Source of the DNA: Kibdelosporangium sp040675465
GTDB lineage: Bacteria > Actinomycetota > Actinomycetes > Mycobacteriales > Pseudonocardiaceae
Direction of reading: 5' to 3'
NCBI RefSeq assembly: GCF_040675465.1
Contig: NZ_JBFAPA010000029.1
Coordinates: 1 to 64,000, forward strand
Length of the DNA stretch: 64,000 nucleotides
Below, piece after piece: positions 34,144 to 41,890 of the stretch. The notes beneath the pieces were generated by a model, which worked only from the letters and a program-made list of their open reading frames with translations, did not search any database and had not been told where the DNA came from. The position numbers and the translations under genes are program-made. Position 1 is the stretch's first letter. Each line of letters starts with the position of its first letter.

Positions 34144-35376
34144 TTAGGGGTTGTCGTTGAGCCAGAGGGCGATCAGGCCGCGGAAGTGGGCCAGGAAACG
34201 GTCGTGCTCGGCTGGTGGGTAGGTTGATCGCACTGTCTCGACGAGCAGGGTGTCGAAGGAGTCCGAGGCGATCCAGTCGCGGACCATGTCGTCCACCTTG
34301 GACAGTGCGGTCGCGCAGAACTCGTGGTATCGCTCGATCTCGAAGTAGTCGTTGGCCAGTACCAGGTACTCGGCCAGTTTCTCCTCGTAGCTGCGGTCCG
34401 AGTCGGCGATCTCGAAGTACCGGTGGGTGTCCAGGTCCAGGCGGGGCTTGCGGCCCGACACCGCGCAGAACACCGACCACTTCAGCAGGCTGCCGATCGC
34501 CCACGGGAAGTAGTAGTGCAGCGAGGTGATCGAGATGTCCGGGCAGGCGTTCGCGTAGTCGATCGGGTAGACCTCCGAGCCGACCACCAGGCTCTCGCAG
34601 GAGTTGAACTCCCACCGGAAGAACGCGTTGATCAGCCGCGAGATGGTGACCACCTCGGCGCCGGCCGACGCCGACAGGAAGTCGTGCTGGACCGCGTACC
34701 GGTCGTGCATCGGCAGTTCCGGGCGGAACTTCATCGCCATCACGTCCGGCCCGATGGTGAGCGACCGGGCGAACGAGTCGTAGTTCTCCACCGCCGCCTG
34801 CAAGTGCATCAGCATCTCGCCGGACTCGTCGTAGGCCCGGTGCAACGTGTCCGGGTCGCCGATGCGCGACACACCCCGCCACGCGCCGCCGTCGTAGGGT
34901 TTCATGAACATCGGGTAGCCGACCTGCTCGGCCACCGCGTTCAGGTCGAACGGCCGGTTGTACTTCGCCGCTGTGTAAGCGTATTTGGCGTGGTCGACCG
35001 GGTTCTTGTAGGGCACGAGCCAGGTGTTGGGCACCTTCAGGCCCAGCCGCATCATTGCGCAGTAGGCCGCGTGCTTCTCCATGGACTGGAACGTGAACGG
35101 GCTGTTGAGCGTGTACACGTCGTCCATCAGCGCGATCTTCTTCAGCCACTCGCGCGGAACGTAGTACCAGTACGCCAACCGGTCGATCACCAGGTTGTAG
35201 CGCGGCTTGGCGCGCAGGTCGAACGGCTCGATGGTGATCCGCTCGGTGCTCACCGTGTGCTCGACGCCGTTGGCGGTGACCGATCCCAGGCGCCGGACCA
35301 GCTCCTCGAACGCGCGCGGCCAGTCCTCCTCGGTGCCGAGCAGCAGTCCCAGCAGGTGTTCGGTGCGGTCGGGCAT
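34144..35376 (-). CDS. ATP-grasp family ligase-like protein
   Basis: A 410-residue cytosolic protein with ATP-grasp features: an N-terminal pre-ATP domain, the VGYPMFMKPYDGGAWRGV lysine/Gly loop near residues 150-170 and the later VYPIDYANACPDI acidic/Asn metal site. It should activate a carboxylate as acyl phosphate and join it to an amine or thiol. The ATG at 35376 follows AAGGAGGAA. It is the last gene of an operon with two esterases (18-bp gap), so the product may be a peptide-like or ester-linked metabolite. The substrate is unknown. Confidence 0.75.
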   Translation of the reverse strand: MPDRTEHLLGLLLGTEEDWPRAFEELVRRLGSVTANGVEHTVSTERITIEPFDLRAKPRYNLVIDRLAYWYYVPREWLKKIALMDDVYTLNSPFTFQSMEKHAAYCAMMRLGLKVPNTWLVPYKNPVDHAKYAYTAAKYNRPFDLNAVAEQVGYPMFMKPYDGGAWRGVSRIGDPDTLHRAYDESGEMLMHLQAAVENYDSFARSLTIGPDVMAMKFRPELPMHDRYAVQHDFLSASAGAEVVTISRLINAFFRWEFNSCESLVVGSEVYPIDYANACPDISITSLHYYFPWAIGSLLKWSVFCAVSGRKPRLDLDTHRYFEIADSDRSYEEKLAEYLVLANDYFEIERYHEFCATALSKVDDMVRDWIASDSFDTLLVETVRSTYPPAEHDRFLAHFRGLIALWLNDNP

Positions 35377-35393
35377 GCCGTTCCTCCTTGTGC

Positions 35394-36119
35394 TCAGCAG
35401 AACCGGGGCAGGTGGTGGGCCAGCTGGGCCCGCCATGACGGCCAGTCGTGCGGGAACTCGTGCCCCCACACGTCGAGTTCGCAGCGCAGTCCCTTGCCCT
35501 GCAACAGACCGGCCATGTGCCGGGTGGAATCCAACGCGCCCGTGGTGTCCTCCCACTGGCCCTGCCCGACGACCAGCAGGGTCGACAGCCGCGACTGCAG
35601 CCACGTCAGGTGGTCGCCGTGCAGGTTGGGCACGAAGTCGACCGGGTTCGCGAAGTACGCCGCATCCCCGCGCTCACCCCAGCCGTGCCACATCGACGGG
35701 TCGTAGCTCCCGGAGAACCCCATCACCAGCGGGAAGAGATCGGCCCGGCGCAGTCCGAAGAGGACGGAGTGGAACGCGCCGAGCGAACACCCCAGCGCGC
35801 CGATCTCCAGAGGGCCACCGGAGTCCGCGTAGATCGTCGGCACGACGTGGTCGATGACCCAGCTCTCGTAGTGGCCGTGCCGCCGGGCCCGTTCCTCCAA
35901 GGGAACGTCCTTGTTGGACCAGGTGGTGGCGTCCGCCGAGTCCACGCAGTACAGCTTGGCGCGGCCGTCCTCGATCAGCGGCTGGACCGCCTCGATCATC
36001 CCGTTGTTCTCGAAGTCCCACGCCCGGCCCTGTTCGGACGGGAACACCAGGAACGGCTTGCCGTAATGGCCGTAGGCGACCATCACCATGCCGTGCAGGT
36101 CGACATGCTCACGCCTCAT
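35394..36119 (-). CDS. Alpha/beta-hydrolase esterase (esterase D/putative esterase type)
   Basis: A 241-residue alpha/beta hydrolase without a signal peptide. The nucleophile elbow reads GCSLGAFHS, and the catalytic His is likely in GHEFPHDW near the C-terminus. A long conserved-looking N-terminal strand set (YGHYGKPFLVFPSEQGRAWD) precedes it. It overlaps the enterochelin-esterase-like gene upstream by four bases (ATGA) and precedes the ATP-grasp gene. It could release or transfer an acyl group made by the ligase. Confidence 0.75.
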   Translation of the reverse strand: MRREHVDLHGMVMVAYGHYGKPFLVFPSEQGRAWDFENNGMIEAVQPLIEDGRAKLYCVDSADATTWSNKDVPLEERARRHGHYESWVIDHVVPTIYADSGGPLEIGALGCSLGAFHSVLFGLRRADLFPLVMGFSGSYDPSMWHGWGERGDAAYFANPVDFVPNLHGDHLTWLQSRLSTLLVVGQGQWEDTTGALDSTRHMAGLLQGKGLRCELDVWGHEFPHDWPSWRAQLAHHLPRFC

Positions 36120-37111
36120 TCCCACACCCTCCGCATCAGGCCGGCCAGCGCGGGATCGAAGGTGTCCCGCCATCCCACGTAGTTGTGCGCGTCCGGGTTC
36201 TCCACCAGGGTCACCGGATAGCCCTGTTCGCCGAGCACGGCCGCCATCCGCCGGTTGTTCGCCAGGTTCTCCTCGGCCAGGCCGCAGGTGATCGTCACCG
36301 GCACGGGCAGCGCCTTGCTGCGCCCCACGTGCTCGACGAACCGCACCACCCGGGTGAACCGGCTGAAGCCCGACTCCTGCGGGTCGAGCTGCCGGGTGAA
36401 GAACGAGGCCGACTGCAGGTACAGCCCGCCGAACACGCCGGGGCGGCGGCGTTGGGCGTGCAGCATCCCCACCCCGCCCAGGCTCGCGCCCATCCCGATC
36501 ACCTTGCCTGCGGTGATCTTCTTGAACGCGGGCAGGATTTCCTGGATGAGCTTGCGGGTGTACGCGGGGTTCGCGGAGTAGTCGTCGTTGCGGTCGCTGT
36601 ACGCGAGCAGCGCCACCCGGTGCTTCGGAACGTCGGCCGCCGCGGAGAACAGCGTCAGGCTGGCCAAGCGGTCGTATTCGGGGCCGTCATACGCGACGAG
36701 CAACGGCAGCGGCTCTTCGGGATCGGTGTCCGCGGGGGACCAGAGAACGCCGTCATAGCTGCCAGTGCGCTCGGCGGCAAGCCACGTGGGCGCCTTGTAG
36801 TCGGGGAACTCGGTGACGGACTTGTCGCCGAACGCCCCCGGCGCGCGCAACGGGTTGCCCGGGTCGCAGATCTCCTCCACGCTGCCGTCCGCGTGCCGCA
36901 GTTGCAGCCGGTACTCCATCCGCCAGACCGGCGGCCGTAGCAACCGCAGCGTCCACACGTCGTCCGCGTGGCTGAACTCCATCGGCACGCCGGGCAACGA
37001 CAACGCCGGCGACAACCGCACCCCGGCCAGCGTCGGACCGCTGTCCGGCAGCCGGAACGTCACCTCGCTGTCGGTGACCACCGGCCCCGCGACCATCGCC
37101 TCACCGTTCAC
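36116..37111 (-). CDS. Enterochelin esterase-like alpha/beta hydrolase
   Basis: A 331-residue protein in the Fes/IroD layout. An N-terminal Ig-like domain (residues about 15-105, WRMEYRLQLRHADGS) is followed by an alpha/beta hydrolase domain with the elbow GMGASLGGVG and a His in NPDAHNYVGW. There is no signal peptide. Siderophore biosynthesis or uptake genes are absent nearby, so trilactone hydrolysis is not supported; action on a metabolite handled by the linked ligase is more likely. It is the first gene of the three-gene operon, 55 bp from the divergent oxygenase gene. Confidence 0.78.
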   Translation of the reverse strand: MNGEAMVAGPVVTDSEVTFRLPDSGPTLAGVRLSPALSLPGVPMEFSHADDVWTLRLLRPPVWRMEYRLQLRHADGSVEEICDPGNPLRAPGAFGDKSVTEFPDYKAPTWLAAERTGSYDGVLWSPADTDPEEPLPLLVAYDGPEYDRLASLTLFSAAADVPKHRVALLAYSDRNDDYSANPAYTRKLIQEILPAFKKITAGKVIGMGASLGGVGMLHAQRRRPGVFGGLYLQSASFFTRQLDPQESGFSRFTRVVRFVEHVGRSKALPVPVTITCGLAEENLANNRRMAAVLGEQGYPVTLVENPDAHNYVGWRDTFDPALAGLMRRVWE

Positions 37112-37166
37112 AACTCCCCATCATGACTGGTTGCGCCCCGACACACCCAACAGTGAATCTTGACCA

Positions 37167-38072
37167 GTGACCATCCCGGTGATCGACCTCGCGTCCGCGA
37201 CCGTTGCCGACCGGATCGGCGAGGCGTGCCGCACGTCCGGGTTCTTCTACGTGACCGGCCACGGCGTGCCGCGCGACCTGCAGGATCGCCTGGAAACGCA
37301 GAGCCGCGAGTTCTTCGCGCGGGACGAGGCGAGCAAGCTCGAGATCCGGATGGAACTGGCCGGGGCGGCGTGGCGCGGGTACTTCCCGGTCGGCGGCGAG
37401 CTGACCTCGGGCAAGCCCGACCGCAAGGAGGGCCTGTACTTCGGCGTCGAGTCCGAGCCAGGGCGGCCGTTGCACGGGCAGAACCTGTTCCCGTCGGCGG
37501 AGTTCCGGGAGACGGTGCTGGCGTACATGGCGGCGATGACCTCGTTGGGGCACCGGCTGATGGCTGCGATCGCACTGAGCCTGGCCCTGCCGGAGGACTA
37601 TTTCGCCGCCAGGTACACAACCGATCCGTTCACCCTCTTCCGGATCTTCAACTACCCGCCCGGCGACGGCAGTTCCTGGGGCGTCGGTGAACACACCGAC
37701 TACGGTTTGCTCACGATTCTGAAACAGGACGCCAGCGGTGGCCTTCAGGTGAAGTCACAGGATCATTGGATGGACGCGGTGCCGATCCCGGACACGTTCG
37801 TCTGCAATATCGGTGACATGCTCGACCGGCTCACCGGCGGCCGATACCGGTCGACCCCGCATCGAGTCGTGGGAACGAGGGCGGCCGACCGGTTGTCGTG
37901 GCCGTTCTTCTTCGACCCGAACTTCGACGCGGATATCCGCGCGATCGGCGCCCGGGAACTCGCTGACGACCGTGACACGCGCTGGGACGGCGAGAGTGTG
38001 CACGAATTCCAGGGCACTTACGGCGAGTACCTGGTCGCCAAAGTCCGGAAGGTCTTCCCACACCTTGGCTGA
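37167..38072 (+). CDS. Isopenicillin N synthase-like 2-oxoglutarate/Fe(II) dioxygenase
   Basis: A 301-residue non-haem iron oxygenase. The Fe(II) ligands are His176 and Asp178 (EHTDYGLLT) and His232 (TPHRV). Arg242 and Ser244 (RLS) form the usual 2-oxoglutarate-binding RXS motif. The N-terminal DIOX_N-type domain (PVIDLASATV, GFFYVTGHGVP) is complete. Such enzymes hydroxylate, desaturate or cyclise small molecules, and the substrate is unknown. It is divergent from the esterase/ATP-grasp operon with only 55 bp between starts, so a shared promoter region and a common pathway are possible. Confidence 0.88.
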   Translation: MTIPVIDLASATVADRIGEACRTSGFFYVTGHGVPRDLQDRLETQSREFFARDEASKLEIRMELAGAAWRGYFPVGGELTSGKPDRKEGLYFGVESEPGRPLHGQNLFPSAEFRETVLAYMAAMTSLGHRLMAAIALSLALPEDYFAARYTTDPFTLFRIFNYPPGDGSSWGVGEHTDYGLLTILKQDASGGLQVKSQDHWMDAVPIPDTFVCNIGDMLDRLTGGRYRSTPHRVVGTRAADRLSWPFFFDPNFDADIRAIGARELADDRDTRWDGESVHEFQGTYGEYLVAKVRKVFPHLG

Positions 38073-39056
38073 CTATTCGCAGCCGATGCCGTTGCCATCT
38101 CGATCGAGGTCGTAGATGTCCCTGCCGACAACTCGGACCGGCCCCTTCACGTAGGCCGGGCCATTACCGCTCCCGCCCGCACAATCGACGTCACTGGCGA
38201 TGGGTACGCAAGGAGTGTAGTTCGGGTCGCAGCCACCCGTGGGCGCTGCGGGCGGGGCCGGGGGCTTTGGCGGGGGCGCGGCTTTCGAGGTCGTGGTCTG
38301 TGGCTTGGCCTTGGTCGCCGGAGCCTGGGTCTGCGTCTGGGGCTGGACCTGCGCAGGCGGGGCCTGGGGCGGCGACGCGGCCGTGGAACTGCTGGAGAAC
38401 AGGGGTGCGGCGGGCGCTTGCGTGGAGAAGGTCGTGGTCGTTGTGGTGGTCGTCGTGGACGAACTCGTGACCACCAGGGACGGGTTGCCGTCCGCGACCG
38501 GCGTGTCGCTGCTCTGCCCGGCGATGGCCGCGATCAGCAGCACGCCAACCACGCCACCGCCGATCCACGCCGGTTTGTTGCGCGCGAAAACGCCTTTCCG
38601 CGGTGCGTTTTCCCGCGCAGGCGCCGCAGCAGGAACGGCGACCTGCGGGGCGACGGCGAACGCTCCCGAACGGGGACCTGGGATGGCGATCGCCGAAGTC
38701 GGCCGCGGCAGCAGCAAATCGATCTCGGTGCCGCGTTGTCCGGGATGAATGAGCCCCGTGCACCCCGGCAGCCGGCCGGAATCGGTGACCTGGGCGAGCA
38801 TCGGCGCATATCGCTGGGTCATCGCATAAGTGAGCTCGCCGACCCGATATCCGTCCAGCCGGACCTCAATTGCCCGCTCGCCCCGGTACTTGCCGCTCGC
38901 GATGGTGCACCACGTCAGTTCGACCGCCACCCGCCGGGACATACCCTCACGAACGGGGTAACGGGCGAAAGCCTGCTGGTGGTGTTCCTCGCGGGTCACG
39001 GTGACACTGACCTCGGGAGCGAGCATGAACAATCCGGCTGACGAATTCTCGGTCAC
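38073..39056 (-). CDS. Membrane-anchored excalibur calcium-binding protein
   Basis: A 327-residue protein in three parts. An N-terminal folded domain (about residues 40-130, ELTWCTIASGKYRGERAIEV) is followed by one transmembrane helix (about 167-185), then a long Thr/Ser/Pro-rich linker with a run of threonines. The C-terminal excalibur motif has DLDRDGNGIGCE, a Ca-binding loop closed by a disulfide with an upstream Cys. The topology suggests a cytoplasmic sensor with a Ca-binding domain in the cell wall space. It is convergent with the oxygenase gene with no gap. Confidence 0.75.
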   Translation of the reverse strand: MTENSSAGLFMLAPEVSVTVTREEHHQQAFARYPVREGMSRRVAVELTWCTIASGKYRGERAIEVRLDGYRVGELTYAMTQRYAPMLAQVTDSGRLPGCTGLIHPGQRGTEIDLLLPRPTSAIAIPGPRSGAFAVAPQVAVPAAAPARENAPRKGVFARNKPAWIGGGVVGVLLIAAIAGQSSDTPVADGNPSLVVTSSSTTTTTTTTTFSTQAPAAPLFSSSSTAASPPQAPPAQVQPQTQTQAPATKAKPQTTTSKAAPPPKPPAPPAAPTGGCDPNYTPCVPIASDVDCAGGSGNGPAYVKGPVRVVGRDIYDLDRDGNGIGCE

Positions 39057-39214
39057 GGCCTACCCATCGAGATGGAACGCCGTTTGTTACCTAGATCATT
39101 CAACGGGCGGCTTTCGTTCTTTCTTGCCGCGATCGTGCCGGTGGTCCGTGCATTTCTCGCGGGAACTCCGACGGGGCAGTGGCCCGCCACCGCGCGGACC
39201 TGCACAATGAGCGC

Positions 39215-39640
<426 letters not shown>

Positions 39641-39677
39641 GAAGCGCGGGGACGTTGTGCCTGCTTAGGGTCTTGCC

Positions 39678-40082
39678 ATGACCGTTTCAATCAGCACAGT
39701 CCACCTCATGGTCGACGACACCGACGCCGCCCTTGGCTTCTACCGCGACATCCTCGGCCTGACCGTCCGCAACGACGTCGCCAACGAGGGCTTCCGCTGG
39801 ATCAGCCTCAGCACCGACACCCAGCCCGAGATCCAGATCGTCCTGTCCCAGCCGCATGCCGGCCGGTCGAAGGAGGACGGCGACGCGATCGCCGCCCTGC
39901 TCGCGAAGGGTGTGCTCGGCCAGGTGCACTTCCGGGTCGACGACCTGGACGGCACGTTCGACAAGCTGACCACCGCCCCCGGGGTGGAGGTCCTGCAGGA
40001 GCCCATGGACCAGTTCTGGGGCGTCCGCGACGCCGCCGTGCGCGACCCCGCGGGCAACCACCTGCGCATCGAGCAGAAGTAA
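39678..40082 (+). CDS. VOC superfamily (glyoxalase-like) protein
   Basis: A 134-residue two-module VOC-fold protein: VHLMVDDTDAALGFYRDILG at the start, VHFRVDDLDGTFDKL in the middle and DPAGNHLRIEQ at the end. The metal ligands expected for the family (His, His, Glu) can be placed at the start of each module and at the end. Members isomerise methylglyoxal adducts, resist fosfomycin or bleomycin, or cleave catechols. The exact activity here is not evident. It lies in an apparent unit with the AraC gene and ends at a good terminator. Confidence 0.82.
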   Translation: MTVSISTVHLMVDDTDAALGFYRDILGLTVRNDVANEGFRWISLSTDTQPEIQIVLSQPHAGRSKEDGDAIAALLAKGVLGQVHFRVDDLDGTFDKLTTAPGVEVLQEPMDQFWGVRDAAVRDPAGNHLRIEQK

Positions 40083-40095
40083 CCGGTGAATCGAC

Positions 40096-40124
40096 GGGGA
40101 GCCCGCGCGCGGGCTCCCCTTTTC
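40096..40124 (+). terminator. Rho-independent terminator
   Basis: A 24-base perfect palindrome (GGGGAGCCCGCG and its complement, 40096-40119) is followed by TTTTC, 13 bases after the VOC stop. The convergent DinB gene ends at 40130, so the stem may serve both strands. Confidence 0.85.
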
Positions 40125-40129
40125 GCTGT

Positions 40130-40639
40130 CTACAGGATGCCTTTGATGATCGCGGCCTGCCCGGCGTGCTGCAGGTCGTCGGAGATGACGCTGATCAGCC
40201 GCACGCCCAGGGTCACCGGTGGGTCCCAGCCCTGGTCGACGATCCGGGTGAGGTCGTCGTCACGCACGGAGGCCAGGTAGGCAACCGACTTGGCGTGCAC
40301 TGCGTCGTAGTAGCCGGTCAACAGGTCCCCGGAGGAGACCTTGACCGCGGCCACCTCGTCCGAGGTGTGCCCGTAGCCGGTGTCGGACGCGTCGAAGGGG
40401 AGGGCGAACCGGTCCGCCCAGCCGTCGGCCGTCCACACCTGTTCGGTGCCCATCACATCGGCCATGTGGTCGTCCTGGATGCGGGTAAGGTGCCAGACGA
40501 GCCACGCGATCGAGTTGGCGTCCTCGTCGATCCGGTAGGCGAGCTGCTCGGGAGTCAGGCCCTCGACGACCTCGTGGACCACTTCCCGGATCCGCCCGAA
40601 AGCGTCGGTCAGCAGTTGTGCGCTTGTCACTGCCGCCAC
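40130..40639 (-). CDS. DinB/DUF664-like four-helix protein
   Basis: A 169-residue helical protein of the DinB/YfiT/mycothiol-dependent isomerase fold. The metal-binding histidines are visible: WHLTRIQDDH (two, near residues 49 and 55) and DLQHAGQ near the end. In actinobacteria many such proteins are mycothiol-dependent transferases. This one is short and lacks the C-terminal extension of maleylpyruvate isomerase. It is a single gene, convergent with the VOC gene. Confidence 0.75.
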   Translation of the reverse strand: MAAVTSAQLLTDAFGRIREVVHEVVEGLTPEQLAYRIDEDANSIAWLVWHLTRIQDDHMADVMGTEQVWTADGWADRFALPFDASDTGYGHTSDEVAAVKVSSGDLLTGYYDAVHAKSVAYLASVRDDDLTRIVDQGWDPPVTLGVRLISVISDDLQHAGQAAIIKGIL

Positions 40640-40720
40640 ACTACCGACGACGAATAACGTTGGCTTTGTTGGCTATTCACGAACCATGGACAAGGATGGG
40701 TAACTGGCGAAGGGAGCCGA

Positions 40721-41776
40721 GTGAAGAGTCTGCTGGCCGCACTGCTGGCCCTGTTGACGTCGTACACCCCGCTCAGCACCCACGCCACGGTCCCGTCTCG
40801 CCAGCTCGCCGGCCAGCGGGTCATCTACTCCTATGCGGGTCTGACGCCGCCGGAGAGCCTGTTGGCGCACATCCGCGACGGTGAGGCCGCGGGTGTGATC
40901 TTCTTCAAGGAGAACATCGCCGGCCCCGACCAGATCCGCGCGGTGACGGCGCAGCTGAACGCGGCCAACACGTCCGGCGTGCCGTTGTTGCTGATGACCG
41001 ACCAGGAAGGCGGCCTGGTCCGCCGGTTGCCGGGCGCGCCCGAGTTGTCCCAGAAGCAGATCGGTCAGTCGGCCGACCCGGTCCGCGCGGCCGAGGAGGC
41101 CGGGACGACCGCGGGGGAGAACCTGCGCGGTGTCGGCATGAACGTGAACCTGGCGCCGGTCCTGGATGTCTACCGCCAGCCCGGCGATTTCATGGACCAG
41201 TCGCAGCGGTCCTACAGCACCGACCCGGCCGTGGTCGCCGTGCTCAGCCGCGGGTTCGTCACCGCGCAGCAGCGGATCACCGGGGTCGCCGCGACCGCCA
41301 AACACTTCCCGGGCATCGGGTCCGCGGCCGCGCAGGAGAACACCGACGCCGTTCCGGTCACCCTCAACGTTCCGCTGCAGACCCTGCGAACCGTCGACGA
41401 GCTGCCGTACACCGCGGGAGCCAAACTGATCATGCTCTCTTGGGCCGTCTATCCGGCGCTCGACGCACAACGGCCCGCGGGCCTGTCGCCGACGGTGATC
41501 AAGAACGAGCTGCGAGGGAACCTGCATTTCAGCGGTGTGACCGTGTCGGACGCGATCGAGGCCGGGGCGTTGCAGGCGTACGGCTCAACGGCGCAGCGCA
41601 GTGTGGCGGCCGCCGGGGCCGGGGTGGATCTGATCCTGTGCTCGGCGCGGGACGTCCGCCAGGGCGAGGACGCCGTCACCGGCATGCTGAACGCCCTTTC
41701 CGGTGGTCAGCTCGACGAGGCCGACTTCACCGCGGCCGTGCAGCGGGTGACCTCGCTGCGGATCGGTCTCGGCTGA
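40721..41776 (+). CDS. Secreted GH3 beta-N-acetylglucosaminidase-like protein (NagZ type)
   Basis: A 351-residue exported glycoside hydrolase family 3 enzyme. The signal peptide covers about residues 1-22. Family motifs are LMTDQEGGLVRRLPGAP, KHFPGIGSAAAQENTD and the nucleophile segment GVTVSDAIEAGAL. The usual KHFPGHG..DSH His dyad is altered (GIG and QENTD), as in other actinobacterial secreted members. It probably trims GlcNAc from peptidoglycan or chitin fragments, and it lies 115 bp upstream of the exo-glucosaminidase gene. Confidence 0.83.
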   Translation: MKSLLAALLALLTSYTPLSTHATVPSRQLAGQRVIYSYAGLTPPESLLAHIRDGEAAGVIFFKENIAGPDQIRAVTAQLNAANTSGVPLLLMTDQEGGLVRRLPGAPELSQKQIGQSADPVRAAEEAGTTAGENLRGVGMNVNLAPVLDVYRQPGDFMDQSQRSYSTDPAVVAVLSRGFVTAQQRITGVAATAKHFPGIGSAAAQENTDAVPVTLNVPLQTLRTVDELPYTAGAKLIMLSWAVYPALDAQRPAGLSPTVIKNELRGNLHFSGVTVSDAIEAGALQAYGSTAQRSVAAAGAGVDLILCSARDVRQGEDAVTGMLNALSGGQLDEADFTAAVQRVTSLRIGLG

Positions 41777-41820
41777 CACAAGGGTCTGTTCCCCGGGCGC
41801 TGTGACGGCTATCATTCCGA

Positions 41821-41849
41821 AAATAGTTAGGAAAGTTCCCTAACTATTT
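41821..41849. promoter_or_regulatory. CsnR-like palindromic operator upstream of csxA
   Basis: AAATAGTTAGG (41821-41831) and its exact complement (41839-41849) flank a 7-base spacer, 42 bp before the csxA-like start. The GTTAGGAAAGTT core resembles operators reported for the ROK repressor CsnR upstream of Streptomyces chitosanase genes (from memory, not checked). It fits the function of the downstream enzyme. Confidence 0.6.
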
Positions 41850-41890
41850 CCCTGCCAGCCGCCGCCGCTTGTGCCCGAGGAGGCGCGCTT

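Noticed and set aside
36116..37111. Siderophore (enterobactin-type) utilisation
   Set aside because: The Fes-like fold is present, but no siderophore synthesis, receptor or ferric transporter genes lie nearby.
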